Assembly (NCBI RefSeq): GCF_008905045.1
Contig: NZ_VWMY01000009.1
Coordinates: forward strand, 55,063 to 119,062
From: Streptomyces albicerus
GTDB lineage: Bacteria; Actinomycetota; Actinomycetes; Streptomycetales; Streptomycetaceae
Length of the DNA stretch: 64,000 bases
Direction: 5' to 3'
A model generated the notes under the pieces. The model saw nothing but the letters and a program-made list of their open reading frames with translations, was not told the origin of the DNA and ran no database searches. Each line of letters starts with the position of its first letter. The stretch's first letter is position 1. This document shows, in pieces, positions 1 to 8,528 of the stretch. Position numbers and translations under genes: made by a program.

Positions 1-678
1 GAGGAGCGGCGGGCCCCGCTCCATGTGCATCTGTCCGAGCAGAAGGCGGAGAACGACGCCTGCCTGGAGGCGCACGGCTGCACGCCCACCCGGCTGCTCG
101 CCGACCACGGGGTGCTCGGCCCGCGCACGACGGGCGTCCACAACACCCACCTCACCGACGAGGACATTTCCCTGCTCGGCGGCTCCACGACCGGCACGTG
201 CATGTGCCCCACCACCGAACGCGATCTCGCCGACGGCATCGGACCGGCCGTCGCCCTTCAAGGTGCGGGCTCTCCGCTCTCCCTCGGCTCCGACAGCCAC
301 GCCGTCATCGACCTGCTCGAAGAGGCCCGCGCGATGGAGCTGAACGAGCGCCTGCGCACGCGCACCCGCGGCCACTGGACGGCGGCGGCGCTCCTGCGCG
401 CCGCCTCCGCGGGCGGCCACGCGGCCCTCGGCTGGGACGACGTGGGCACGCTCGAACCCGGCGCGCTCGCCGACTTCACGACGATCGCGCTCGACTCGGT
501 CAGGACAGCGGGGCCGCTGCCGCGGCTCGGCGCCGAGACGGCCGTATTCGCCGCGACAGCGGCGGATGTGCGCCACACGATCGTGGGCGGCCGACACGTC
601 GTACGCGACGGGGCGCACACCCTCGTACCGAATGTGCCGCAAGCCCTCGCGGACGCCGTCGAAGCCCTGCGCGCCTGA
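1..678 (+). CDS. hutF: Formimidoylglutamate deiminase, 3' part
   Basis: This frame is open from the first base of the window and ends at TGA 676-678, so the N-terminal part, including the first metal-binding HxH, lies upstream. The visible part resembles the amidohydrolase family members that hydrolyse N-formimidoyl-L-glutamate in histidine breakdown. It has an HVHLSEQ segment at the start and an LGSDSHA segment (metal-ligand Asp) near base 290. The C-terminal part ends with a beta-sandwich-like GGRHVVRDG stretch typical of amidohydrolases. It lies 44 bp upstream of hutI on the same strand, which supports a hut assignment over other guanine-deaminase-like relatives. The assignment rests on family resemblance plus context. 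Confidence 0.85.
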   Translation, partial: EERRAPLHVHLSEQKAENDACLEAHGCTPTRLLADHGVLGPRTTGVHNTHLTDEDISLLGGSTTGTCMCPTTERDLADGIGPAVALQGAGSPLSLGSDSHAVIDLLEEARAMELNERLRTRTRGHWTAAALLRAASAGGHAALGWDDVGTLEPGALADFTTIALDSVRTAGPLPRLGAETAVFAATAADVRHTIVGGRHVVRDGAHTLVPNVPQALADAVEALRA

Positions 679-722
679 CCTCCGCCCCCGCTCCCGCCGC
701 CCCGACCGCCCACGAGGACGCC

Positions 723-1922
723 ATGACCAGCACCGGCAGCACCACCAACGGCACGACGACCGTCATCACCAACATCGCCAGTCTGGTCACCAATGACCCC
801 TCCCTCGGTGACGGATCCCCTCTCGGTCTGATCCAGGACGCGGCCGTCGTCATCGACGGCGACCGCATCGCGTGGACCGGTGATTCAAGAGAAGCACCCG
901 CCACTGACAATCGGGTCGACGCCGGTGGCCGGGCGGTGATCCCGGGCTTCGTCGACTCCCACTCGCACCTCGTCTTCGCGGGCGACCGCACCCAGGAGTT
1001 CAACGCCCGCATGTCCGGCCGGGCCTACAGCGCCGGCGGCATCCGTACGACGGTCGCCGCCACCCGCGCCGCGAGCGACGAGGAGCTGGAGCGCAATCTC
1101 ACCCACTACCTGGCCGAGGCCCTCCGCCAGGGCACGACCACGTTCGAGACGAAGTCCGGGTACGGGCTCACGGTCGAGGACGAGGCGCGGGCGCTGCGTA
1201 TCGCGTCCGCGCACACCGACGAGGTCACCTACCTCGGCGCGCACATCGTCTCCCCCGACTACGCCGACGACCCGGCCGCGTACGTCGCCCTCGTCACCGG
1301 CGAGATGCTCGACGCCTGTGCCCCGTACGCCCGTTGGGTCGACGTCTTCTGCGAGAAGGGCGCCTTCGACGGGGACCAGGCCCGCGCGATCCTCACGGCG
1401 GGCAAGGCGAAGGGCCTGCACCCGCGCGTCCACGCCAACCAGCTCTCGTACGGCCCCGGCGTCCAGCTTGCCGTCGAGCTCGACGCGGCGAGCGCCGACC
1501 ACTGCACCCACCTCACGGACGCGGACGTCGACGCGCTGGCCAGTGGCAACACGGTCGCCACCCTTCTCCCCGGCGCAGAGTTCTCCACCCGTGCCGAATG
1601 GCCCGACGCCCGACGCCTTCTCGACGCGGGCGTCACCGTCGCCCTCTCCACCGACTGCAATCCGGGCTCGTCCTTCACGTCGTCCGTGCCCTTCTGCGTC
1701 GCCCTGGCGGTACGGGACATGCGGATGACACCGGACGAGGCGGTGTGGTCGGCCACGGCGGGGGGAGCGCGGGCCCTCCGCCGCACCGACATCGGCCGCA
1801 TCGCCCCGGGCGCCTACGCGGACCTGGCTCTGCTGGACGCCCCGAGCCATGTCCACCTGGCGTACCGTCCGGGCGTACCGCTGGTCGGCGAGGTGTGGCG
1901 GCGGGGCGTACGCGTGGTCTGA
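723..1922 (+). CDS. hutI: Imidazolonepropionase
   Basis: The 399-residue protein is the usual HutI length. It is a metal-dependent amidohydrolase that opens 4-imidazolone-5-propanoate to N-formimidoyl-L-glutamate, the substrate of the neighbouring hutF product. The sequence shows the N-terminal metal motif [12 protein letters not shown], a GYGLTVEDE segment, a second metal-ligand region ([13 protein letters not shown]) and a late STDCNPGS segment. The chosen ATG follows a GAGGA ribosome-binding sequence at 4 bases spacing. An upstream extension of the frame overlaps hutF and is not plausible. It is probably cotranscribed with hutF, from which it is separated by 44 bp. Cytoplasmic enzyme. Confidence 0.95.
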   Translation: MTSTGSTTNGTTTVITNIASLVTNDPSLGDGSPLGLIQDAAVVIDGDRIAWTGDSREAPATDNRVDAGGRAVIPGFVDSHSHLVFAGDRTQEFNARMSGRAYSAGGIRTTVAATRAASDEELERNLTHYLAEALRQGTTTFETKSGYGLTVEDEARALRIASAHTDEVTYLGAHIVSPDYADDPAAYVALVTGEMLDACAPYARWVDVFCEKGAFDGDQARAILTAGKAKGLHPRVHANQLSYGPGVQLAVELDAASADHCTHLTDADVDALASGNTVATLLPGAEFSTRAEWPDARRLLDAGVTVALSTDCNPGSSFTSSVPFCVALAVRDMRMTPDEAVWSATAGGARALRRTDIGRIAPGAYADLALLDAPSHVHLAYRPGVPLVGEVWRRGVRVV

Positions 1923-1944
1923 GGCGAGCCGAGTGCCCAGCCAA

Positions 1945-3213
1945 TCAGCCCGTCCGGGACCCGTACATCAGCCGGCGCAGCACCGCCTCGGCAGGACCCC
2001 GGCGTCCCGCGCGCTCCAGGGCGTACGCCCCGGCCACTGTGACCAGCCAGACGCCGATCGCGAAGAGTGCCATCGTCGCGCTGGACAGGTGCTCGCCGAG
2101 GCCGAGACCCCAGGCGGCCAGCAGTGGGGCGAAGATCAGTGAGTGCGTGAGGTAGCAGGACAGGGACCGCTTGCCGACCGCGGACACCGCCGACATCGCC
2201 GCGACGGCCGTGGCACCTCGACGGGCCTCCCTGTTCGTCCACCAGTGCGCGAACAGCGCGACGGCGGCCACATAACCGAGTCCGGCGGCGTTGCCGGTGA
2301 TGTCCCGGAGCAGCGTGAGCGCTCCCGACTCGCTCTGGGCGTCGTCCGGTACGTCGAGGGCGCCGATGTGGGCGAGCGCGGCGGGCAGCGCACCGAGCCA
2401 GCCGACCGTGATGCCGATGACCGCCGTGCGGCGCAACAGAGTCCGATGGCGTCCGGGCTCCTCCAGGACGCGTCGGCGGGCCGCCCAGAAGCCGAGCAGG
2501 AAGACGACGTATCCGCCGCCGATCAGCGACAGCGCGGACGCCAGGAACGTGATGTACAGCCCCGTTTCCAGCCGGGTCTCCGCCGCCCCGAGCCAGCTCT
2601 CCTCCTGCGCGCCGTACGCCATGAAGCCGGGCTCCGCCCCCGCGTCGCCGAGCGTGCCCAACTCGCCCTGGAGCAGGGCCGATACGACGGGCTGAGCCGC
2701 GAAGAAGACGAGCAGCGCGGCACCGATGCAGATCCACCACTTCAGCGCGCGTTCGCCGCGCCGCAGGAAGACCAGGCCGAGGACGAGGCTCAGCACTCCG
2801 TAGTAGCCGACGATGTCGCCCGCCATCAGCAGAGTGGAGTGCGTCAGGCCGATGGCGATCAGCCAGAAGCTGCGCCGGCGCAGGATCCTGACCGCGTCCC
2901 GCTCGGAGGTGCCGGCGGTGGTCTGCCGGAGATAGAGCTGCATCATCCCGTAGCCGAACAGGAACGCGAAGAGCGGGTAGATCCGCAGGTCCAGCACGGT
3001 GATCATGGTGAACTGCACCGCGTGGTCGAGCCACGAGCCGTCCACGGGCTGCCATCCCGAGGGCCCGTGCCGGGCCGCCCAGAGATGGAAGGCGGTGTTG
3101 GAGAGGACGATGAGCAACAACATGATCCCGCGCGCGAAGTCCGGCGCGAGCGCCCGCTCCTCGGCCCGCACGCCCCCGCGCCGCAACGGTTTCTCTTTGC
3201 TCGTGATCGTCAT
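1945..3213 (-). CDS. DUF418 family multi-pass membrane protein
   Basis: This 422-residue protein has about ten hydrophobic segments and the acyltransferase-3-like start of DUF418/YeiB-type proteins: a first helix near residues 28-48, then a WLDHAVQF-FTMITV region and a FLFGYGMMQL segment. The C-terminal third carries the DUF418 domain, with SVGKRSLSCYLTHSLIF. The function is unknown; relatives are suspected membrane acyl-transfer or transport proteins. The start is supported by GGAG just upstream. It ends only 22 bp from the convergent hutI stop. It belongs to no obvious operon here. Confidence 0.8.
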   Translation of the reverse strand: MTITSKEKPLRRGGVRAEERALAPDFARGIMLLLIVLSNTAFHLWAARHGPSGWQPVDGSWLDHAVQFTMITVLDLRIYPLFAFLFGYGMMQLYLRQTTAGTSERDAVRILRRRSFWLIAIGLTHSTLLMAGDIVGYYGVLSLVLGLVFLRRGERALKWWICIGAALLVFFAAQPVVSALLQGELGTLGDAGAEPGFMAYGAQEESWLGAAETRLETGLYITFLASALSLIGGGYVVFLLGFWAARRRVLEEPGRHRTLLRRTAVIGITVGWLGALPAALAHIGALDVPDDAQSESGALTLLRDITGNAAGLGYVAAVALFAHWWTNREARRGATAVAAMSAVSAVGKRSLSCYLTHSLIFAPLLAAWGLGLGEHLSSATMALFAIGVWLVTVAGAYALERAGRRGPAEAVLRRLMYGSRTG

Positions 3214-3341
3214 GGCTCCACGCTAGGAAGCCCTGACCTGGCCGGACATCGGTCGGCGGTCGAGAGGCGGCAGACCAAGGGATGACGTGAACTCGAGGGA
3301 CGCCGACCAAAGTTGATACGAGAGTCAGTGCGGGAGAGGCC

Positions 3342-4910
3342 TCAGGCCGGGCCCGCACCCGCCCGCCACCGCTGATCCGCCCGCGGCCCCGCGTCCGGGG
3401 CGAGGTCAAGGCCGTCGCCGTCGTGCGGTGTCACCGCGTGGTCCGGGGCGATGGCCGGGCGGAGCACGCCGTCGGCGGTGACCGCGAACCTCAGGTTCTT
3501 GCCGTTGGGACCGTCGACCGAGTCGCACTCCCAGATGCCCACGCCGTCGTCGGTCGCGCCGCGGCTGTCCAGGCAGAAGTCGGGGTCCGCGTAGGACTGG
3601 AGGACGTCCCGGCCGGCGTCGAAGCGCCAGCGCTGGGTGCGGGCCGTGGTGCAGGTGGCAGTGATGACGTCCGTGCCCTTCTCCATGTCACCGTTCAGGA
3701 TGTCCAGACAGCGGCCGGAGGCGAGGTTGACCACCTGGGCGTAGGCACCGTTCGGCGGTGGAGCGGGGGCGGACGGCGTGTGGGACGGCCTCGGGGACGC
3801 CGACTTCGACGGGGTCGAACTACGCGTCGGGGACGGGGTCGGGGATGTGGCCGTGGCCGTGGGGGAGGGCGACGGGGACGTCGGGACCGTGGCCGTCACC
3901 GTGACCGCCGGTGGGCGTACCGGAGTACCCGAGCTTCCCGCCTCCTCGGGCTGTGAGCCGCCCGAGGACAGGAGGAAGAGCAGCAAGGGGGCCAGCGCCA
4001 CCCCGAGCGCCGCCGAGGCCAGGACGAAGCGGCGGGACGGCGGCCAAGTCCCCAGGACTCCCCAAGTGCCCGACTCCGCATGGGAGTTGGCGCGCGAGTG
4101 GGATGCGGTGCCGGTGCCGTATGCCGTGCCGCCCCACGGCAGCAGGCCCTCGGCCAGTGCCGTGCGCGGGTCGTCCCGCAGGGCGGACAGCTCCTCGTAC
4201 GCGGTGGCGCAGTGCGCGCACTCGGCCATGTGGGCGCGCAGGTCCGCGCTGTGGCGGGGGCTGTCGGGGCGTACCGACTCCTCGATCAGCCGGCGGAAGT
4301 CCTGGCAGTGCGGATCTCCGGAGGCGGCGAGATGGGTCTTCAGGAAGGCCGCGCGGAGCGCCTGGAGCGCAGGCTCCGTTCCGTACGTCACGTCTTCGCG
4401 GGTGAGTCCCAGCAGGCCGGCCGTCTCGTCCTCGGGCTCCTGCTCCACGATCCCGTACCAGACGAGGCCCTGGACCCGGGAGGGGAGCGACTGGAAGGCG
4501 TCGAGCATCGGCGGGACCGGCCCCTCCGGACCGCTCGCGCGCAGTCGCGTGAGCAGCCCGGGGTCGAGCCGGTCGGCCCGCTCGTCCCCGGCCCATGCGA
4601 CGGCCACCCGCGCGGCGAGCAGCAGGAGCTGGTGCCGCCACGGTCCCCGCGGGTCGGTGCCGCGCGCGGTCTCCTGGGCCGCGAGGGCGAACGCCCGGTC
4701 CGTCAGCTGCCGTGCGGCGGAGTCGGCGGTGGTGCACAGGCGGGCGTACGCGAGGACCGCGGGCCGATGGCGCACACGCAGTTCGCGCAGTGCCGCGTAC
4801 GAGGTCGCGGTGTCCGAGCGCAGCAGCTCGGTGAGCCGCGCGTCGGACGCGCCGGCGTGCACACCGCCCCCGGCCCCGGCGCCATCGCCGGTCCCCTCGC
4901 CCCGAGCCAT
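3342..4910 (-). CDS. Membrane protein with sigma-like region, zinc-finger motif and ricin-type lectin domain
   Basis: A 522-residue protein with an unusual chain of regions. Residues about 25-195 look like a degraded sigma-70 region 2/region 4 pair (YAALRELRVRHRPAVLAYAR, then LGLTREDV). Residues 228-234 give H-x3-C-x2-C (HMAECAHC), the signature of zinc-binding anti-sigma domains. One membrane helix spans about 294-315, followed by a Ser/Thr/Pro linker (about 338-385). A ricin-type beta-trefoil domain follows (about 388-518) with GRCLDI and RWRF (QxW-like) motifs. The predicted topology is cytoplasmic N-terminus and external lectin domain. The start was chosen for its GGAGG; the longer frame upstream has none. 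It lies behind a SigB-type sigma gene. Function unknown; a signalling role is inference. Confidence 0.8.
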   Translation of the reverse strand: MARGEGTGDGAGAGGGVHAGASDARLTELLRSDTATSYAALRELRVRHRPAVLAYARLCTTADSAARQLTDRAFALAAQETARGTDPRGPWRHQLLLLAARVAVAWAGDERADRLDPGLLTRLRASGPEGPVPPMLDAFQSLPSRVQGLVWYGIVEQEPEDETAGLLGLTREDVTYGTEPALQALRAAFLKTHLAASGDPHCQDFRRLIEESVRPDSPRHSADLRAHMAECAHCATAYEELSALRDDPRTALAEGLLPWGGTAYGTGTASHSRANSHAESGTWGVLGTWPPSRRFVLASAALGVALAPLLLFLLSSGGSQPEEAGSSGTPVRPPAVTVTATVPTSPSPSPTATATSPTPSPTRSSTPSKSASPRPSHTPSAPAPPPNGAYAQVVNLASGRCLDILNGDMEKGTDVITATCTTARTQRWRFDAGRDVLQSYADPDFCLDSRGATDDGVGIWECDSVDGPNGKNLRFAVTADGVLRPAIAPDHAVTPHDGDGLDLAPDAGPRADQRWRAGAGPA

Positions 4911-5163
4911 GCACCTGCCTCCCCTGCACCCCGTGCCGTCTCCGGCCGTCTCCTGACGTACCAGCCAGTTTGGCGGGTGACCATAGTGGTTGAAGGTGAA
5001 CTGAGGGGAAAGGGGTTCCCGTGAGTAACTCAGGTGTGGGCCATGGGTAGTCCGCGAATGAACTACGGGCAGTGAACGACTGTGAGCAACGCGCTCGGGG
5101 CCGGGCCGGATTGTCCGGCCCGGCCCCGAGCGCACACCTGTGGCACCGATGTGGTGAAGACCG
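4911..5163. other. Intergenic stretch between lectin protein and sigma factor genes
   Basis: About 250 bp between the start of the lectin-domain gene and the stop of the sigma gene, both on the minus strand. It holds one very strong hairpin (5091-5133), annotated separately. The remaining 180 bp must hold the lectin gene's promoter if it is transcribed separately. No further ORF with a ribosome site was seen. Confidence 0.6.
5091..5133 (-). terminator. Strong hairpin terminator after sigma factor gene
   Basis: A perfect 20-bp stem (5091-5110 with 5114-5133) closed by a three-base loop lies 31 bp beyond the stop of the minus-strand sigma gene. There is no clear T-run, which is normal for high-GC actinobacterial terminators. 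Confidence 0.75.
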
Positions 5164-6063
5164 TCACTCCTCGACGGTCAGGCCCCTCCGCAGTCGCACC
5201 AGCGTCCGCGACAGCAGCCGCGACACGTGCATCTGCGAGATGCCCAGCTCATCGCCTATCTCCGACTGCGTCATGTTGGCGACGAAGCGCAGGGACAGGA
5301 TCTTCTTGTCGCGCGGCGGGAGTTCGGCGATCAGCGGCTTCAGCGACTCGACGTACTCGATGCCTTCGAGCCCGTGGTCCTCGTAACCGATCCGGTCCGC
5401 CAGCGCGCCCTCGGAGTCGTCCTCCTCGGGCTGGGCGTCAAGCGAGCTGGCCGTATAGGCGTTTGACGCCGCCATGCCCTCGACGACCTCGTCGTTCGAC
5501 AGGCCCAGTCGATCCGCCAGCTCTCCCACCGTCGGAGCGCGGTCCAGTTGCTGCGCGAGTTCGTCGCCCGCCTTGGCCAGGTCGAGACGGAGTTCCTGAA
5601 GCCTGCGCGGAACACGCACCGACCACGACGTGTCGCGGAAGAAGCGCTTGACCTCGCCGACGATGGTCGGCATCGCGAAGGTCGGGAACTCGACGCCACG
5701 GCTGAGCTCGAAGCGGTCGATCGCCTTGATCAGGCCGATCGTGCCGACCTGGATGATGTCCTCCATCGGCTCACTGCGGGAGCGGAACCGGGAGGCGGCG
5801 AACTTCACCAGGGCGAGGTTGAGTTCGACCAGCGTGTTGCGTACGTACGAGTACTCGTGGGTGCCTTCTTCCAGGGACTCGAGCCGCTCGAAGAGGGTCT
5901 TGGACAGGGCCCGTGCGTCCACTGGCCCCACCTCGTCATAAGGGGGGATCTCCGGAAGTCCGGCGAGGCCGACATTGTCGTCGGCGGACTCTTCTTCCAG
6001 GCACTCCAGAGGGGGTGTCGACGTCGCCCTCTGGGTCTGCGATGCGTCGAGCCGGGGTGACAT
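5164..6063 (-). CDS. sigI: SigB/SigF-family RNA polymerase sigma factor
   Basis: A 299-residue sigma-70 factor of the stress/sporulation SigB group. Region 2 is clear (NLALVKFAASRF, MEDIIQVGTIGLIKAIDRF), then region 3, then region 4 (LPPRDKKILSLRFVANMTQS...SQMHVSRLLSRTL). The ATG at 6063 is chosen because GGAGG lies 5 bases before it; two upstream in-frame ATGs (6075, 6087) lack such a site. It is divergent from genes for an anti-sigma antagonist and an RsbW-like kinase, the typical partner-switching layout. From memory, S. coelicolor sigI with arsI and prsI has this arrangement. The symbol rests on context as well as sequence and could be another SigB paralogue. Confidence 0.8.
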   Translation of the reverse strand: MSPRLDASQTQRATSTPPLECLEEESADDNVGLAGLPEIPPYDEVGPVDARALSKTLFERLESLEEGTHEYSYVRNTLVELNLALVKFAASRFRSRSEPMEDIIQVGTIGLIKAIDRFELSRGVEFPTFAMPTIVGEVKRFFRDTSWSVRVPRRLQELRLDLAKAGDELAQQLDRAPTVGELADRLGLSNDEVVEGMAASNAYTASSLDAQPEEDDSEGALADRIGYEDHGLEGIEYVESLKPLIAELPPRDKKILSLRFVANMTQSEIGDELGISQMHVSRLLSRTLVRLRRGLTVEE

Positions 6064-6217
6064 GATGTCCTCCATCGTTCTCGGCATATGGCTGCCGATG
6101 CCAATACGTGCACTGCGGTGTGCGGCGCCTCCAAAGCCGGCCGTGTCGAAAACTGTCTCTACTAGCCCTACCCGCTATCGCGACTCCCCCGCAAGTGCGT
6201 TTCATTCACAAATGTCC

Positions 6218-6241
6218 GTTTTTTGGCGGTTGTTCGGGTGT
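6218..6241 (+). promoter_or_regulatory. Candidate SigB-type promoter for the antagonist gene
   Basis: GTTT at 6218-6221 and GGGTGT at 6236-6241, separated by 14 bases. Streptomyces SigB-like factors are known to prefer GTTT-N14-16-GGGTAT/C. The match lies about 75 bp before the antagonist ATG and could place the partner-switch genes under their own sigma factor. Confidence 0.45.
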
Positions 6242-6314
6242 CCGACGGCGTAGGGAGGGCGTAGGGTTCGAGGGCGTCAATCAACAGCCACGACGGTCGG
6301 AAGAGAGAGACGGC

Positions 6315-6821
6315 ATGGACCGCGGGACGGTCGGCAGCGCACAGTCGGGCCGGCTACTGGTCGAGGTGCGGGAAGAGGGCACTAGTGCCGTCGTCACCCC
6401 CGCGGGTGAGTTGGATCACCATACGGCGGATCTGCTTCGAGAACCGATCGAGGACTGCCTCGACCGCGGGTTCGCTCGCCTCGTCGTGGACTGCTCGCGG
6501 CTCGAGTTCTGTGACTCCACGGGCCTGAACGTGCTGCTCGGCGCCCGGCTGAAGGCCGAGGCCGCGGGCGGCGGGGTTCATCTGGCCGGGATGCAGCCGG
6601 TGGTGGCCCGGGTCTTCGAGATCACCGGGGCCGAGGCCGTCTTCACCGTGCACGCCTCGCTCGCGGCGGCCCTGGCCGACAAGGCGGCGCCCGGCAAGGT
6701 CGCGCCCGACAAGGCCGGGCCCGGCGGGTCCGAAGCGGGCAGGCCCGGGGAGGGCAAACCCGGAACCGGTCCCTCCAGGGCCGGCCGACCCGCGGCCGAC
6801 CGGGGCGATCAGTCACCTTGA
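6315..6821 (+). CDS. STAS-domain anti-sigma factor antagonist
   Basis: A 168-residue protein. Residues about 13-115 form a STAS domain of the RsbV/SpoIIAA type, with the motif DSTGLNVLLG carrying the conserved Ser expected to be phosphorylated by the partner anti-sigma kinase. The remaining C-terminus is low-complexity Gly/Pro/Lys/Arg-rich, with repeated DKA-PG units, longer than in B. subtilis relatives. The ATG follows GGAAGAG at a workable distance; upstream extensions of the frame lack a ribosome site. Together with the next gene (ATP-binding kinase) and the divergent sigma gene it should form a partner-switching module releasing the sigma factor when unphosphorylated. Probably equivalent to S. 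coelicolor arsI. Confidence 0.88.
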   Translation: MDRGTVGSAQSGRLLVEVREEGTSAVVTPAGELDHHTADLLREPIEDCLDRGFARLVVDCSRLEFCDSTGLNVLLGARLKAEAAGGGVHLAGMQPVVARVFEITGAEAVFTVHASLAAALADKAAPGKVAPDKAGPGGSEAGRPGEGKPGTGPSRAGRPAADRGDQSP

Positions 6822-7090
6822 GGTGGCGTCCCGCGGCAAAGTTATGCCTCAGTTGTCTCCGTGTGATCAGCGCGTTACCAGGGTCACAGTAACCGTGCCG
6901 AATAAGTGGGTGTTCTGACGGTTCGGTCGGGCAGGAGACATCCTGAATATGCAACCGACCGAATGGCGAGCGCGCGACAGTCCCGGACGACCCCCCGGAT
7001 CTTGAGTGTCCTGAGCTTTCCGAATGTGCTGAATGTGCAGAGTACTGAGTCTTGAATCGTGAACTGGTGAATCGGTGAGGTGAAGCGCTG

Positions 7091-7594
7091 ATGAGCACCA
7101 CCCGGCCTTACTCGCCGGGCGACCGCGGCCCGGATCCGGGCGACGGCGGCGCTTCCGGGACGTCTCCGGGCGGCGCGCCCGCCGGGCGTCGGGCCCGTCG
7201 GCTGAACTTCGACGGCGAGAGCGGTGTCGTCCCGCTCGCCCGCGACTTCGCCCGCCAGGCGCTGTACGAGTGGGGCTGGCTGCCGGCGGCCACCGCCGAC
7301 CAGCGGGCCGCGGCCGAGGACGTCCTGCTCGTCGTCTCCGAGCTCGTCACGAACGCCTGTCTGCACGCCGAGGGCCCGGACGAGCTCTGGATCACCTGCG
7401 ACACCAAGGTGCTCCGCGTCGAGGTCTCCGACCGGGGCACGGGCCAGCCCGCCCCGCGCACCCCGCACAGAGCCGGGCGCCCCGGCGGTCACGGCATGTT
7501 CATCGTGCAGCGGCTGTGCCTGGACTGGGGCGTGATCCGCACGGCCGGGGTCGCGGGAAAGACGGTCTGGGCGGAGCTCGGAGCACCGGCGTAA
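7091..7594 (+). CDS. RsbW-like anti-sigma factor, histidine-kinase-type ATPase domain
   Basis: A 167-residue protein with a GHKL/HATPase domain over residues about 40-160. The N box is ELVTNACLHA, the G1-like box VSDRGTG and the G2-like box GGHGMFIVQRL. Such proteins bind a SigB-type factor and phosphorylate the STAS antagonist on Ser. The ATG is preceded by a GAGGTGAAG stretch. A 269-bp gap separates it from the antagonist gene, so it may also have its own promoter. The N-terminal 35 residues are Gly/Pro-rich and disordered-looking. Probable equivalent of S. coelicolor prsI. Confidence 0.85.
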   Translation: MSTTRPYSPGDRGPDPGDGGASGTSPGGAPAGRRARRLNFDGESGVVPLARDFARQALYEWGWLPAATADQRAAAEDVLLVVSELVTNACLHAEGPDELWITCDTKVLRVEVSDRGTGQPAPRTPHRAGRPGGHGMFIVQRLCLDWGVIRTAGVAGKTVWAELGAPA

Positions 7595-7657
7595 GCCCTG
7601 TCTGACGTCCACCTCGGGTTACCCGCGGTTCGAACCCTTCTTCGTTCATCACCCGAC

Positions 7658-7687
7658 GCGCGCCGGATCCCCACGGATCCGGCGCGC
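7658..7687 (+). terminator. Hairpin terminator after the anti-sigma gene
   Basis: A perfect 13-bp stem (7658-7670 with 7675-7687) with loop CCAC, followed by a T-rich ACTTTGTCTT tail. It closes the antagonist/anti-sigma unit before the surface-protein genes. Confidence 0.8.
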
Positions 7688-7774
7688 ACTTTGTCTTCCC
7701 TCGGCAAGGCCCCGGGCGTACCTTGACGGCCGATCTGATGTGCCGTCAGGAACGCCTTCAGGAATGAGGGGACC

Positions 7775-8479
7775 GTGTCATACCGGATGTACCAGAAACG
7801 AACCGCCGCGCTCGCGTCCGCCGCGGCCCTGGCCGGCTCGGCGGTGCTGATGGCCGCCCCCGCCGCCCAGGCCGACGTGGTGGACGTCAACTACCAGTGC
7901 AAGACCCCGATCGGCGACAAGTCCGCCGTCTCGCCCATCGACATCAAGGGCGTCAAGAGCGGCAGCGGCTACAAGCTCACGATGTCCTGGCAGAAGGGCG
8001 TCTCGTCCAGCCCGGTGGAACTGGGCAAGGGCGCGATGAGCCCGAGCGCGGTCATCGAACTGGGCGGCGCGGACAGCGGCACGGTGAAGGTCACCGGACC
8101 GCCCAACGCGGAGGCCATCCCCGCCAACACACCCATCAAGATCAGTGACCTGAGCGGTACGTACACGCCGGGGAAGACCGGCGAGGTCACCTTCACGGCG
8201 GGTGTGCTGACCATCAAGGCGCTCGGTACGACGACCACCTGCACGCCCACGAACGACCCCAAGCCCGCGCTGACCCTCGACGTCACGGCCGCGGGCGGCG
8301 GCTCGGGTTCGGGTTCGAGCTCGGGCGGGACGCAGACCGGCTCGGGCTCCGGCAGCGAACTCCCGCAGACCGGCCCCGAGGACTCCGCGATCGCGCTCGG
8401 CACGCTCGGCGGCACGGTGCTGCTGGCGGGCGCGGCGGGAGTGCTGTGGCTGACCCGCAGGAATCAGGCACCCCGCTGA
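7775..8479 (+). CDS. Sortase-anchored surface protein with LPQTG signal
   Basis: A 234-residue secreted protein. It has a signal peptide over residues 1 to about 34 (cleavage after AAQA), then one globular domain to about residue 170. A Gly/Ser linker follows, then the sortase signal LPQTG, a hydrophobic helix and a terminal RR. The globular domain contains paired Cys (YQCKTPIGDK early, TTTTCTPT late), suggesting one disulfide. It matches the second domain of the protein encoded at 10633-12048 closely, so it is a paralogue. The GTG start is preceded by GAGGGGA; ATG at 7787 is the alternative. No sortase gene lies in this window. Function unknown. Confidence 0.85.
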   Translation: MSYRMYQKRTAALASAAALAGSAVLMAAPAAQADVVDVNYQCKTPIGDKSAVSPIDIKGVKSGSGYKLTMSWQKGVSSSPVELGKGAMSPSAVIELGGADSGTVKVTGPPNAEAIPANTPIKISDLSGTYTPGKTGEVTFTAGVLTIKALGTTTTCTPTNDPKPALTLDVTAAGGGSGSGSSSGGTQTGSGSGSELPQTGPEDSAIALGTLGGTVLLAGAAGVLWLTRRNQAPR

Positions 8480-8528
8480 CCTGACCCTTCTCGCCTGATC
8501 GTCCTCGCGTGATCGTCTGGAGCCGCCG

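Noticed and set aside
1814..3409. 531-codon minus-strand frame over the DUF418 gene
   Set aside because: Arg/Gly/Pro-rich product in a shifted frame; the DUF418 frame on the same strand has membrane helices and family motifs.
7600..7660. GGTTCGAACC, which looks like a tRNA T-loop
   Set aside because: No acceptor, D or anticodon stems can be folded around it; it is only a chance match before a terminator.
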